Both the position numbers and the translations under genes were made by a program. From contig CADBLU010000054.1 in assembly GCA_902795605.1 (NCBI GenBank), positions 1 through 56,434 on the forward strand: a DNA stretch of 56,434 nucleotides, written 5' to 3'. This document shows positions 1 to 8,550 of this stretch, one piece after another (the stretch's first letter is position 1; every line of letters begins with the position of its first letter). This DNA comes from an uncultured Prevotellaceae bacterium (GTDB taxonomy: Bacteria; Bacteroidota; Bacteroidia; Bacteroidales; Bacteroidaceae). The notes under the pieces were generated by a model, which had not been told where the DNA came from, ran no database searches, and saw only the letters and a program-made list of their open reading frames with translations.

Positions 1-2247
1 CTGGCTCACCTCGGCCGGGTTGAGCGCCCACTCATAGGTGTAGGCCAGGTCGGCCTTTTCTGCATCCTCGCAAGGTGTGAGATGCTGAGCCTTGGCTTTC
101 ATGTCGAGGAGTTCGCCGACGGAGAGTTTGCGCTCGAGCCTGTGCAGCAAGGCTTCGACAGAGGCACTGTTGACTTCTCTCAACGTCTGGGCTGTGAAGG
201 GCAACTCAAGCCAGATAATCTCGCGTTTTGGCACATCGAGCACGCCGAACACCAGTCCCTTGGAGAGGTTGCCTTCGCTGATGCGGACCATGTGTTGCAC
301 GCACGACGGGTCGTAGGCGACGCCATCTTTCTCAGAGAGTTTCATCTCATAGGCGGAGTTCATCCACCCCACGACGAGATTGGGCGAGAGGGCCCCTTCG
401 GAATAGGCGTTGCAGGTGAAGGTGACATACTTGGCTCCCGCTTGCTCCAGTTGTGGAAGTGACAGTTCGATATATTCGGCCGTGCCTACCATATCAGGGA
501 TGCGGCGAATGTCGCCGGAGTGCTTAGCACCCACACATGTCAGGTTGTAGTAGGCGCATTCCTCCTCTTTCAGGGGCAGGGTGATGCGGCAACTCAGGTC
601 CATGTCGAGATGCTGTGCGGGCAACCCCTTGCCCCACTGCATGAACAGCCGCACGGCATCACCTTCCACGGGGAAGCGTGTGCCCATCAACGCGCAAGAG
701 ATGTCTTGTATGGTGGTCGAGCGGTCGCCCACGCTCACGGGGATATTGTATAACTGGGGGTCGATGTAGATGGTCTTTGCCTCTGTCTTCTGTGTCGCGA
801 AGAATCTTGCCATCGACGCCGTGTAGATGTCTTCGACACCTTTCACCATCGCCGTGCGGTATTCGTCGCTATAGAATTGCAGCAACCCGTGGGGCTCAAG
901 CCGGTGGGTCACCCCAGTGATGGTGCGAGCCAGACGTGTCTGTCCTGGGTCAAAGTAGCTTTCTGCCGCATTGCCGAGTGACAGCAGCAGCCTGCGGGGG
1001 ATCTGGTCGGCGATTTCGTCGAAGGCAGCGAGTACTTTCTCGCTTCCGAAACAGAGCATCGTAGAAAAGAGGCAGCGGGCGAACATGCCCGGACGCATCT
1101 TCAGCAGTTGGAGCGTCTCGTCTACCTCGTTGGCGCACTTTGCCTTGTCTACGCGTCCTTGCCAGGTCGTATAGTCTTGCTTGTAGAAAGCGTCAAGAAT
1201 CTCAGCTAAATGGCCGAATCCTTTCTTTCTCGAGTATTCTCCTAAGCGCAGGGCATGGATCATTCGCACCCACATACCACGCTTGGGATTCATGTTTTCT
1301 ACTGCCTGCTCAGCCGTCATCGGGATGGCGTTGAGCCACTGTGCCACCTGGCGGCAAGTCTTGCGGCTGTATTTCAGCTTTAGTTCTTCTTTCTTTTGCT
1401 GGGCTGCAATGCCGCTCTTGTCATATAATGCCAACTTGTGGTAGTTTTGTTTCCTTGCTAACTCCACAAGCGTCTTCGGTTCGATGACCTGCAGAAAACC
1501 TGTCTTATCGTACCAGAGGAAACGGAGGATGTCGGCGGGGGTCTTCAGCAATGGCATCGCTTCCACGGCCCTGTCTTGGTCCGCTAAAAACTTGACGACG
1601 AGCATGGCTGTCTCCTTCATGGTGATTGCTGCCTCTTTGGGCAATGGAAATTCATAGAGAAGACGCTGGAGAGATTCTTTTTGGGTTTCGTCGAGCGGAG
1701 TGGCGGAAGTGAGGAGAGAAGTGAAGACCTGCTTCAGGTCATCGATGGTGAACAGACGCAGTTCTTTCAGTTTGCTTCCCTGCCCTTTATAGACATAGTT
1801 GGCGGTCACAAAGGGTGTACCGCAGAAGGGGCAGCCATTGTAACGCTCCAGTGGGAACGTGTTTTCTGGGATGAAATGTCCGCAGGGGAGGGTAGTCCCT
1901 TTGAGATGTGCTTCATCGCCTAAGATATTGGCGATCAGTGTGATGAGATGATCGGCCAAGCTTTCTCCCGTCGGCACATTCCATCCTTTGACCAGCGGTG
2001 CCCAGTTGAGCTCGATGCCCATCACTTTGTCAATCAGCCGTGTGATATCCGCCAAACGATACGTAGAGACGGCATTCAAGGCATGTAACAGTTGCTCGCT
2101 GACGCAGAATCCGTTTTCTCTGAGGCGGGCGATGAATGCTATCACGGGTACTGTCGACTCCGACTGCATGGGAATGTCTTCACGTCGGATATCGAGGAAG
2201 ATGGCATGGTAACGCAATGCTACTACGCTCAGATTGTAAGTGCTCAT
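1..2247 (-). CDS. RING-like / TerD-domain protein (MXAN_6230/SCO0854-like), 3' end outside the window
   Basis: The minus strand is open without a stop from the ATG at 2245-2247 to the left edge (749 codons), so the C-terminus is missing. No signal peptide is seen, so it is probably cytoplasmic. Around residues 122-146 there is a half-RING/treble-clef pattern, CGH then CPFCG. Residues about 525-680 resemble a TerD (tellurium-resistance/stress, Ca-binding) domain: a DMDLS segment, then VGAKHSGD about 20 residues on, then a strand ending FTCNAYSEG. Between them lies a long, probably helical region. Proteins joining a prokaryotic RING-like domain to TerD are known as the MXAN_6230/SCO0854 type; TerD proteins are linked to stress and phage-related Ter systems, but the biochemical role is not established. 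A candidate promoter with a leader of about 230 nt lies upstream. The domain reading is inferred from motifs; the family name is less certain than the TerD call. Confidence 0.75.
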   Translation of the reverse strand, partial: MSTYNLSVVALRYHAIFLDIRREDIPMQSESTVPVIAFIARLRENGFCVSEQLLHALNAVSTYRLADITRLIDKVMGIELNWAPLVKGWNVPTGESLADHLITLIANILGDEAHLKGTTLPCGHFIPENTFPLERYNGCPFCGTPFVTANYVYKGQGSKLKELRLFTIDDLKQVFTSLLTSATPLDETQKESLQRLLYEFPLPKEAAITMKETAMLVVKFLADQDRAVEAMPLLKTPADILRFLWYDKTGFLQVIEPKTLVELARKQNYHKLALYDKSGIAAQQKKEELKLKYSRKTCRQVAQWLNAIPMTAEQAVENMNPKRGMWVRMIHALRLGEYSRKKGFGHLAEILDAFYKQDYTTWQGRVDKAKCANEVDETLQLLKMRPGMFARCLFSTMLCFGSEKVLAAFDEIADQIPRRLLLSLGNAAESYFDPGQTRLARTITGVTHRLEPHGLLQFYSDEYRTAMVKGVEDIYTASMARFFATQKTEAKTIYIDPQLYNIPVSVGDRSTTIQDISCALMGTRFPVEGDAVRLFMQWGKGLPAQHLDMDLSCRITLPLKEEECAYYNLTCVGAKHSGDIRRIPDMVGTAEYIELSLPQLEQAGAKYVTFTCNAYSEGALSPNLVVGWMNSAYEMKLSEKDGVAYDPSCVQHMVRISEGNLSKGLVFGVLDVPKREIIWLELPFTAQTLREVNSASVEALLHRLERKLSVGELLDMKAKAQHLTPCEDAEKADLAYTYEWALNPAEVSQ

Positions 2248-2483
2248 AGTCTTTTTTAGGTTTTTCTCGGATTCTCCTGGTGTTTCCGGGATTGTCCAGA
2301 TCATCTATATGATAAGAGGTAATTGAGGAACTGGAATAGTGCAGGAAGCAGAATGAAGTAAGTCCCTCTTGGACCTCTTAATATTATTTAAGCTATGTTG
2401 CCCTATCAGGTTTTTCCCCTCGTAAGGGCTTGGCCTTTTTAGGACAGTGGCGTCTTCTCTTAGACTGTTTGCTATTTTCGTCG

Positions 2484-2491
2484 CAAAGTTA
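2484..2491 (-). promoter_or_regulatory. Candidate -7 element for the RING-TerD gene
   Basis: Read on the minus strand this is TAACTTTG, matching the Bacteroidota sigma-ABfr -7 consensus TAnnTTTG. No clear TTTG -33 element precedes it. It would give an untranslated leader of about 230 nt. Confidence 0.4.
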
Positions 2492-2654
2492 AAAAATAAA
2501 TCTGTAATATTGTTTTTTCCACGAAAAAAAATCTGCAAAAAGAAGTGTTTTTCCTTTTTTTGCCTTACTTAGCTACGATATCAACTGATGGTTGAGGGCA
2601 CTGTGGGGATGGTATGCTCTCTTCATTCTTATTTTGATGGTCGCCTCAAAACCA

Positions 2655-2696
2655 CGGCTCCTCTTCCTTCAAACAGTCAGGAGGGAAGAGGAGCCG
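2655..2696 (-). terminator. Hairpin after the ACT-paaK unit
   Basis: Perfect 13-bp inverted repeat (arms 2655-2667 and 2684-2696, 16-nt loop) starting 19 bp beyond the stop of the ACT gene. The trailing T-run on the minus strand is short (GTGGTTTTG), so it may be a weak terminator or an mRNA 3'-end stabiliser. Confidence 0.6.
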
Positions 2697-2715
2697 GAAT
2701 GGTGTGAGTTGCGCT

Positions 2716-3141
2716 CTACAGTCTGTAGAGGTCGCTGGCGGCCAGCAGGTCGACCTTCATCGACTGCAGGATTTGCTCGCAGAGGGAGAGGTCGGAGGGA
2801 CGTATCACCACATTGGCGCCGTCGCCGTTGCTGAAGGAGTACATGTACTCGATGAAGACACCCGCCTCGGAGAGGCTCTTGAGCACCACAGCCAGTGAGC
2901 CTGGCGAGTTGGGGCAACTGAATCCGATGACATCGGTGATCTTCACGGTGAAAGATGCTTCCTTGAGCGCCTTATAGCCTTTGTCGGGGTCGCTGACGAT
3001 GCAGCGCAGTATGCCGAAGTCGGAGTTGTCGGCGATGCTCAGGGCGGAGAGGTTGACGCCTGCCTTTCCGAGCACCTCGGTCACCTCAGTGAGGCGTCCC
3101 GACTTGTTTTCCAGGAAAACGGATAATTGCTTTGCTAACAT
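2716..3141 (-). CDS. Tandem ACT-domain protein
   Basis: A 141-residue protein made of two ACT-like regulatory repeats. The first (residues about 4-70) starts LAKQLSVFLENKSGRLTEV and the second (about 70-138) contains FSCPNSPGSLAVVLKSLSEA. ACT domains bind small ligands, usually amino acids. There is no catalytic domain. It lies 37 bp downstream of the phenylacetate-CoA ligase gene on the same strand, an arrangement common in Bacteroidota and anaerobes, which suggests it senses an amino acid or aryl acid linked to that ligase. Ligand unknown. Confidence 0.88.
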   Translation of the reverse strand: MLAKQLSVFLENKSGRLTEVTEVLGKAGVNLSALSIADNSDFGILRCIVSDPDKGYKALKEASFTVKITDVIGFSCPNSPGSLAVVLKSLSEAGVFIEYMYSFSNGDGANVVIRPSDLSLCEQILQSMKVDLLAASDLYRL

Positions 3142-3178
3142 AATGACTTGTCTTTCTATGGTTGTTAATAGATGCGGT

Positions 3179-4477
3179 TTACAGCACTCTTCTGTCGATG
3201 ACGCGCTTGACCTTGCCGGTAGAGCGCTCGATGCCCTTCGGCTCCACGAGTTTCACCTTGAACCCGATGCCGATGACGCTGCGCAACTCGCCTTCGAGTT
3301 TCTTTTGCAGTGCCACCATGTCGGCCATGTTGTCGGTGAAGTATTCTTCCTTCACCTCTACCTTGAGCATGCTGGTGTCGGTGTTGTTCACACGGTCGAC
3401 CTCGAGCATGAAGTGAGGCTCAAACTCCTCTTGCTTGAGGATGACAGACTCAATCTGCGACGGGAAGACGTTGACGCCACGGATGATGAGCATGTCGTCG
3501 CAGCGGCCAAGGATACGGTCCATCCTCACGAGGGTGCGCCCGCAGGCACATTTGTCGTAGTGGAGGGCGGTGAGGTCGTGGGTGCGGTAGCGCAGCAGTG
3601 GCATGCCTTCCTTGGTGAGGTGCGTGAAGCACAATTCTCCCAGTTGACCTTCGGGCAAGGGCTCTCCCGTCTCCGGATTGACAATCTCGGGCAGGAAATA
3701 GTCTTCGTTGAGGTGGGTGCCATGCTGGCACTCGCACTCGAAGCCCACACCAGGTCCGCAGATTTCGCTCAGACCGTAGATGTCGTAGGCTTTGATACCG
3801 AGAGAGGCCTCGAGTTTCACGCGCATGTTCTCCGTCCAAGGCTCAGCGCCGAAAGCGCCGATTCTCAACTTGAACTCCTCGCGTGGCCATTCCGACTCTC
3901 GCATCGCCTCGCCGAGGAACATGGCGTAGGAGGGGGTGCAGCAAAGCGCTGTGGCACCGAAGTCGTGCATCAGCGTAATCTGCTTCTGCGTGTTGCCCGA
4001 AGACATGGGGATGACGCTGGCGCCGATGTTCGATGCACCGTCGTGTGCTCCAAGTCCACCGGTGAAGAGGCCGTAGCCGTAGGAAATCTGGAAGATGTCT
4101 TCCTTGGTGCCGCCGTAGGCGGTAAAGGCTCTTGAGATACTCTCTGTCCACATGGCCAGGTCTTTGCGGGTATAGAGCACCACGACGGGCTTGCCTGTGG
4201 TGCCCGACGATGCGTGGATGCGCACTATCTGGCTCATGGGCACGGCAGCCAGTCCGAAGGGGTAGGTGTCGCGCAGGTCGGTCTTGTTGGTAAATGGGAG
4301 TTTGTGGAGGTCCTCAACACCATTGATGTCGTCGGGGCTGAGGTCCATCTCTTGGAATTTCTTGCGGTAGAAAGGGGTGTTGTGATAGCAGTAGCTTACA
4401 ATCTTCTTCAGACGCCGGCTCTGGATCTCGCGCAGTTGGTCGCGGTCCATGCACTCAATACTCTCGTTCCAATACAT
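3179..4477 (-). CDS. paaK: Phenylacetate-CoA ligase family protein
   Basis: A 432-residue ANL-superfamily adenylate-forming enzyme expected to convert phenylacetate or a related aryl acid, ATP and CoA into the acyl-CoA. The AMP-binding P-loop ASSGTTGKPVV is at residues about 90-100, the A5-type motif DIYGLSE at about 235, and the C-terminal lid domain (RGVNVFPSQIE) from about 335. The length matches PaaK. In anaerobic gut Bacteroidota such ligases usually work with indolepyruvate:ferredoxin oxidoreductase (IorAB) in reversible aromatic amino-acid metabolism. No iorAB lies in this window. The ACT protein follows directly, and a consensus promoter lies upstream. Confidence 0.93.
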   Translation of the reverse strand: MYWNESIECMDRDQLREIQSRRLKKIVSYCYHNTPFYRKKFQEMDLSPDDINGVEDLHKLPFTNKTDLRDTYPFGLAAVPMSQIVRIHASSGTTGKPVVVLYTRKDLAMWTESISRAFTAYGGTKEDIFQISYGYGLFTGGLGAHDGASNIGASVIPMSSGNTQKQITLMHDFGATALCCTPSYAMFLGEAMRESEWPREEFKLRIGAFGAEPWTENMRVKLEASLGIKAYDIYGLSEICGPGVGFECECQHGTHLNEDYFLPEIVNPETGEPLPEGQLGELCFTHLTKEGMPLLRYRTHDLTALHYDKCACGRTLVRMDRILGRCDDMLIIRGVNVFPSQIESVILKQEEFEPHFMLEVDRVNNTDTSMLKVEVKEEYFTDNMADMVALQKKLEGELRSVIGIGFKVKLVEPKGIERSTGKVKRVIDRRVL

Positions 4478-4540
4478 TTTTCTGTCGTTTGGGAGGTTTA
4501 TGGATGAATTAATGTTTTATGGTTGTTGTCTGATTGTTTG

Positions 4541-4570
4541 CAAAGGTACAAAAAACGGAGGAATCTGCAA
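4541..4570 (-). promoter_or_regulatory. Promoter of the paaK-ACT unit
   Basis: On the minus strand: TTG at 4570-4568, 19-nt spacer, TACCTTTG at 4548-4541. This fits the Bacteroidota consensus well, about 65 bp upstream of the paaK ATG. Confidence 0.75.
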
Positions 4571-4731
4571 GAATTGTGCCCATGTTTTTGGACTTTGTGC
4601 GCCATTGTGTCGTTATTTTCTTCAAATGGATGGAAAAATGAAAGATTTGTGTTGCTTCAGAGCATTTCATGGATTGTTCTGTTTTATGCCCCCTCTTTTC
4701 TTGCCGCACTGCGTTAATCTTCCCAAATTGC

Positions 4732-4762
4732 TTTGCCACGTCAGCATTTTTGTCTATTTTTG
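4732..4762 (+). promoter_or_regulatory. Promoter of the pectate lyase gene
   Basis: TTTG at 4732-4735, 19-nt spacer, TATTTTTG at 4755-4762. Transcription would begin near 4769. This favours the ATG at 4815 or 4821 over an upstream GTG at 4776. Confidence 0.75.
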
Positions 4763-4814
4763 CAGACAATAACCAGTGATAAATAATTTTGACGACAAAC
4801 TACTCCAGAAACGA

Positions 4815-7052
4815 ATGAAAATGAAGAAAAAACTACTATTGTCAGTCTTTGCCGCCATGATGACGGTAGCCAGGGCACAAGTGCCGGCCTTCCCGGGAGC
4901 GGAAGGTCATGGACGCTATGTCACAGGTGGCCGTGGCGGGAAAATCATCCATGTGACCAACCTCAATGACTCCGGCACCGGTTCACTGAGGCAGGCCGTC
5001 AGCGGTTCCACCGCCAAGACCATCGTCTTCGACGTAGGCGGTGTCATCGCCTTGAAGTCGAACTTGAAAATTGGTGCCAATACCACCATCGCCGGCCAGA
5101 CGGCTCCTTATCCCGGCATCACCCTTCGCTATTATACCGTGTCGCCCGATGCCAACAACATTATCGTGCGCTTCATCCGCGTGCGCCGCGGTCAGGAAAA
5201 GGATGTCAACGACGGTGCCGACGCCATCTGGACGCGCCACTACACCGGACAGATCTACGACCACTGCTCTTTCTCATGGTCGATTGACGAGGTGGCCTCT
5301 TTCTACGACAACAACAACATGACCATGCAGTGGTGTACCATCGCCGAGAGCCTCAACAACGCAGGCCACGGAAAGGGCGCGCACGGCTATGGAGGCATCT
5401 GGGGCGGCAAGCTCGTCTCCTTCCACCACAATCTTATCGCCCATGTGAACAACCGTTCGCCCCGCTTCAACGGAGCCCGCTACAACTGGACGGGCTACAC
5501 CAGCAACAAACTCTACAGCCAGTATCAATGGAAAAACGCCGTGCAGGCAGAGAACGTGGACTTCCGCAACTGCGTGATCTACAACTGCGGCAACGGGTGC
5601 TATGGCGGTCCCGGCGGCGGACAGATCAATATCGTGGGCAACTACTACAAGAGCGGCCCTGCCGGCAACACCAGCCGCATCACCACCGTCTCTGTGGGCA
5701 GCAGCGGCAATGCCGACAATTATCCTATCTATTGGACCATGACCAGCCGCTATTTTATCAGCGGCAATCAGATGAACAACAGTGCTGACTATGACTGGAA
5801 GGGAGTGACCTACGACAACGGTGTATATACCATCAACGGCGAGGTGTGCAGTCCCGACCCCAAGCACTACTATGGTGACAATGTGACTTATGTGAAGAAT
5901 GCCTCGGGCACCGACTGCGTGCGCATCCGTCTCGATGAGCCCACCGCTACGGGTGAGGTGACCACCCACACGGCCACCAAAGCCTTTGACAAGGTGCTCA
6001 ACTATGCCGGTGCCTCCCTCGACCGCGACGAGGTGGACACACGTTATATGACGGAGGCCAAGAACGGCACGGCCACCTACAAAGGGTCGGTGACGAAAAC
6101 TTCAGGACGCATCGATGTCGTCGCTGATGTGAACGGATATACTGAGGCCAATTTCCCCACCGGCAAGCGTGAGGCAGGCTTCGACACCGACGGCGACGGC
6201 ATGCCCGATGCCTGGGAGAAAGCCAACGGCCTCAATCCCAATGATGCCACCGATGCGATTACCTATACCTTGGATACAAAGAACCACTACACCAACGTGG
6301 AAGTGTATCTCAACTCGCTCGTGCAGGATATCATGCTTGCCGGCAACAGCGATGCCAAGGAGACAGTGAACGAATATTATCCGGCCTATCACAAGGAGGA
6401 CGGCACTGCCGTAGACGCTATCGGCGCCGGAGACGGCGACAATCCCGACACTCCCACAGAAGAGGGCGTGCCTGTGAACTATACGCTTGCCCAGAGCACG
6501 AATATCGACAACAACACTTCGTCGACCTATTATTTCAACGACGACCTGACCATTACCAACGCGAAGGAGAAGAATTACGCCAAGGGCAACGAAGACGGCA
6601 TCAAGTATTCTGCGGGCGTGCAATATTCCATCCATCTGCCTGAGCAGGTGAGTATCACAAAAGCCACCTTCACCGGCTATGACAACTATGCCGACGTGGA
6701 TGCTTATCTCGGAGAGGTCGCCGGCGAGCAGTTCGAGGCCACCAAGTATGTGTTCCCGCAGAAGGTGGACGGCGCCTATTTCGTGGTGTCCAACACTGTC
6801 GACTTCGTGCCTGCCGTCAAAGATGTCATCACCTTCACGCCACAAGGCAAGCAGGTGGTGCTGTCGATCACCCTCTCAGGCACCCGGCAAACAGGCACCG
6901 GCATTGCCAGCCATTTCACCGACGAGGTGGTGGGCATCGAGTACTACAACCTGCAGGGACAGCGGGTGGCACATCCTGGCAAGGGTATCTACATGAGGGT
7001 GAGCCGGCAGCTCAACGGCACTGTCAAGACACAGAAGGTGCTCATCAGATAG
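4815..7052 (+). CDS. Secreted pectate lyase (PL1-like beta-helix)
   Basis: About 745 residues. Starts MKMKKKLLLSVF with signal peptide cleavage after ARA (an ATG at 4821 is equally possible). The mature enzyme opens with AFPGAEGHGRYVTGGRGG, typical of Bacteroidota PL1-type pectate lyases, which cleave polygalacturonate by beta-elimination. A parallel beta-helix follows to about residue 440 with runs such as NLNDSGTGSLRQAV, DHCSFSWSIDE and HHNLIAHVNNRSPRFNG; the last is the usual catalytic Arg/substrate region. About residue 455 has a calcium-type DTDGDGMPDAWE loop. After a variable beta-rich region (about 540-690) the protein ends in a short YYNLQGQRV...GIYM...KVLIR segment, seen on many secreted Prevotella proteins and possibly a sorting or anchoring signal. 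PL subfamily and substrate are inferred. Confidence 0.9.
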   Translation: MKMKKKLLLSVFAAMMTVARAQVPAFPGAEGHGRYVTGGRGGKIIHVTNLNDSGTGSLRQAVSGSTAKTIVFDVGGVIALKSNLKIGANTTIAGQTAPYPGITLRYYTVSPDANNIIVRFIRVRRGQEKDVNDGADAIWTRHYTGQIYDHCSFSWSIDEVASFYDNNNMTMQWCTIAESLNNAGHGKGAHGYGGIWGGKLVSFHHNLIAHVNNRSPRFNGARYNWTGYTSNKLYSQYQWKNAVQAENVDFRNCVIYNCGNGCYGGPGGGQINIVGNYYKSGPAGNTSRITTVSVGSSGNADNYPIYWTMTSRYFISGNQMNNSADYDWKGVTYDNGVYTINGEVCSPDPKHYYGDNVTYVKNASGTDCVRIRLDEPTATGEVTTHTATKAFDKVLNYAGASLDRDEVDTRYMTEAKNGTATYKGSVTKTSGRIDVVADVNGYTEANFPTGKREAGFDTDGDGMPDAWEKANGLNPNDATDAITYTLDTKNHYTNVEVYLNSLVQDIMLAGNSDAKETVNEYYPAYHKEDGTAVDAIGAGDGDNPDTPTEEGVPVNYTLAQSTNIDNNTSSTYYFNDDLTITNAKEKNYAKGNEDGIKYSAGVQYSIHLPEQVSITKATFTGYDNYADVDAYLGEVAGEQFEATKYVFPQKVDGAYFVVSNTVDFVPAVKDVITFTPQGKQVVLSITLSGTRQTGTGIASHFTDEVVGIEYYNLQGQRVAHPGKGIYMRVSRQLNGTVKTQKVLIR

Positions 7053-7145
7053 CGCTCTTTGCGAGAGCAAGAGTCCCGATGTCGTCATTGAGTGCAGGAC
7101 AGAGAATTATTCACCATTTATAACCATTTATATTATAGTATAAAG

Positions 7146-8339
7146 ATGAGAAAAAGGATGATTACTTTTGCAGTTTTTCTGCTTACGACCATCGCCGGTG
7201 CCGTCACGGTGTCGGCCGAGACCAATGATGATGACTATGAGGCTCAGAACAAAGCCGTCAACTGGTATGCCGACCGTTGTGAGAGTATCATCACGCGTTT
7301 TGAGGGACTCCGTTACAACTCTGGCGAACTGCCACAGAAATACTGTGTGGTGCCGTCAGCCGATGCTGGAGCGCTGAAATATGCGCTGCTTGTCTCAACC
7401 TGGGACAACCGCAGGATGGTGATGTATACTCCCGACGGCCAAAACGTCAAGGCCAAAGTCACAGACAAAAGTGTCGTGCCCGAGGATGTCTATTGGGAAG
7501 CCATTTACCGTTTGCTCTCACATGCCACACACAGTACCGACATCACACTTTCGAAACGCCCGATGCCTGTGAGGCATGTCGACAAAGAGCATAACAGTTT
7601 TACTGCCGTTGTGGATTATGAAGACAAAGTCAGCAATATCCGCCGCTACAACCAGATGATGTTTAAGCCTCATGTAAACGAGGTGCGGTTGGCGAAAGAA
7701 GACCGATACACCAAGAAAGACGAGGATGGCCAAGCCATCATCGACGAGATGAAATATGAATTCAAACTCAAGAATCCTTCTGTCGTGGCCAAGATGTTCA
7801 GAGGTTATGAGAATGAGGAGATGACACCGTGGATTGTCACCAACGATTTCTTCACCGACCATCAGGTGCAGCAGTTCAGCAGGTGGAAAGAGGGTGAACC
7901 TATCGTCAAAGCCACCAGCGATGCTTGCCGCATGATTAGCAGTTATTATGGCGGACGTCGCATCAAGGATACACGGTGGATGGCCACTGTGCCAGAATCT
8001 GAGCGTCATTTCTATGCCGTGCAGTTTGAGATTGCCGACGGCGATGCACTTGCCGCGATTGTCTGTATCGGCGAAGGCGAAGTGGTGTCTTCCTGGGAAT
8101 TCCATGGAAGTATGACTCCCGAAGAATATAAGGATGGTCAGTCAATCTGGTTTGTCGACGACGGTGGCGATTTCATGGAGCATGTTCCCGAGTTGCAGTG
8201 CATCGTTGTCACTCAGAGCGGCCTGGAGCTCTATCTCAGGGTCTTCGGAGGCGAGAGTGTGCAATATTACGTCCTCAGAGAGGTGGGCGGTGTCTTAATG
8301 ATGGTTCAAGTGGATTATTGGATCTATGTGTGGGAATAA
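7146..8339 (+). CDS. Secreted protein of unknown function
   Basis: About 397 residues from the ATG at 7146 (MRKRMITFAVFLLTTIAG), chosen because it begins a clear signal peptide cleaved near VSA-E; a longer frame from 7092 lacks this. No recognised domain. The mature part is rich in charged residues, with a tract of D/E/K around 170-220 and predicted beta-strands towards the end (SWEFHGSM, CIVVTQSGLELYLRVFGGES). It follows the pectate lyase by 93 bp on the same strand without an obvious promoter, so it may be cotranscribed, and it ends at a strong terminator. Function not assignable. Confidence 0.8.
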   Translation: MRKRMITFAVFLLTTIAGAVTVSAETNDDDYEAQNKAVNWYADRCESIITRFEGLRYNSGELPQKYCVVPSADAGALKYALLVSTWDNRRMVMYTPDGQNVKAKVTDKSVVPEDVYWEAIYRLLSHATHSTDITLSKRPMPVRHVDKEHNSFTAVVDYEDKVSNIRRYNQMMFKPHVNEVRLAKEDRYTKKDEDGQAIIDEMKYEFKLKNPSVVAKMFRGYENEEMTPWIVTNDFFTDHQVQQFSRWKEGEPIVKATSDACRMISSYYGGRRIKDTRWMATVPESERHFYAVQFEIADGDALAAIVCIGEGEVVSSWEFHGSMTPEEYKDGQSIWFVDDGGDFMEHVPELQCIVVTQSGLELYLRVFGGESVQYYVLREVGGVLMMVQVDYWIYVWE

Positions 8340-8406
8340 TGATATACTTACGAGAGAGGATGTGACATTGTCTTATCAAATGATGTGACATCGTCATTTC
8401 ATCATA

Positions 8407-8450
8407 GTCAAAGGGTGTGCCAAGCGATTGGCACACCCTTTGACATTTTT
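8407..8450 (+). terminator. Intrinsic terminator after the pectate lyase/unknown pair
   Basis: Perfect 17-bp stem (8407-8423 with 8428-8444), GCGA loop, then ATTTTT on the plus strand. One of the strongest hairpins in the window. Confidence 0.88.
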
Positions 8451-8481
8451 GCTCAGAGGTAAGGGCTTAAGGGGCTATAGG

Positions 8482-8544
8482 GTCCTTAAGGTCTTTAAGG
8501 TCTTTAAGGTCCTTAAGGTCTTTAAGGCCCTTATTGCCTTTATG
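8482..8544. repeat. 9-bp tandem repeat between convergent genes
   Basis: Five head-to-tail copies of GTCYTTAAG (8482-8526) followed by two degenerate copies (GCCCTTATT, GCCTTTATG) up to 8544, just before the stop of the GH3 gene. Non-coding on both strands. The CCTTAAGG units are palindromic. No spacers, so not CRISPR. Confidence 0.85.
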
Positions 8545-8550
8545 GCCTTG

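Larger units (their letters stand above)
2248..2715. other. Intergenic region between the RING-TerD gene and the ACT gene
   Basis: No convincing gene. A 77-codon minus-strand frame in it has no recognisable motif and is low-complexity and A/T-rich. It holds a candidate promoter and long leader for the RING-TerD gene (about 2248-2491) and the terminator hairpin of the ACT-paaK unit (2655-2696). Confidence 0.6.
4478..4814. other. Divergent intergenic region between paaK and the pectate lyase
   Basis: Holds back-to-back promoters: 4541-4570 reading left into paaK and 4732-4762 reading right into the pectate lyase. Frames inside it (for example minus-strand 4509-4769) show no family resemblance and are rejected. 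Confidence 0.7.

Noticed and set aside
2305..2538. 77-codon frame in the long intergenic region
   Set aside because: No start context or motif; overlaps the candidate promoter.
2981..4135. 384-codon plus-strand frame
   Set aside because: Antisense to paaK, which has all ANL motifs.
4509..4769. Minus-strand 86-codon frame between paaK and the pectate lyase
   Set aside because: Overlaps two promoters; composition unlike a protein.
4776..4814. Upstream GTG start for the pectate lyase
   Set aside because: Only about 14 bp after the -7 box and it would add residues ahead of a complete signal peptide.
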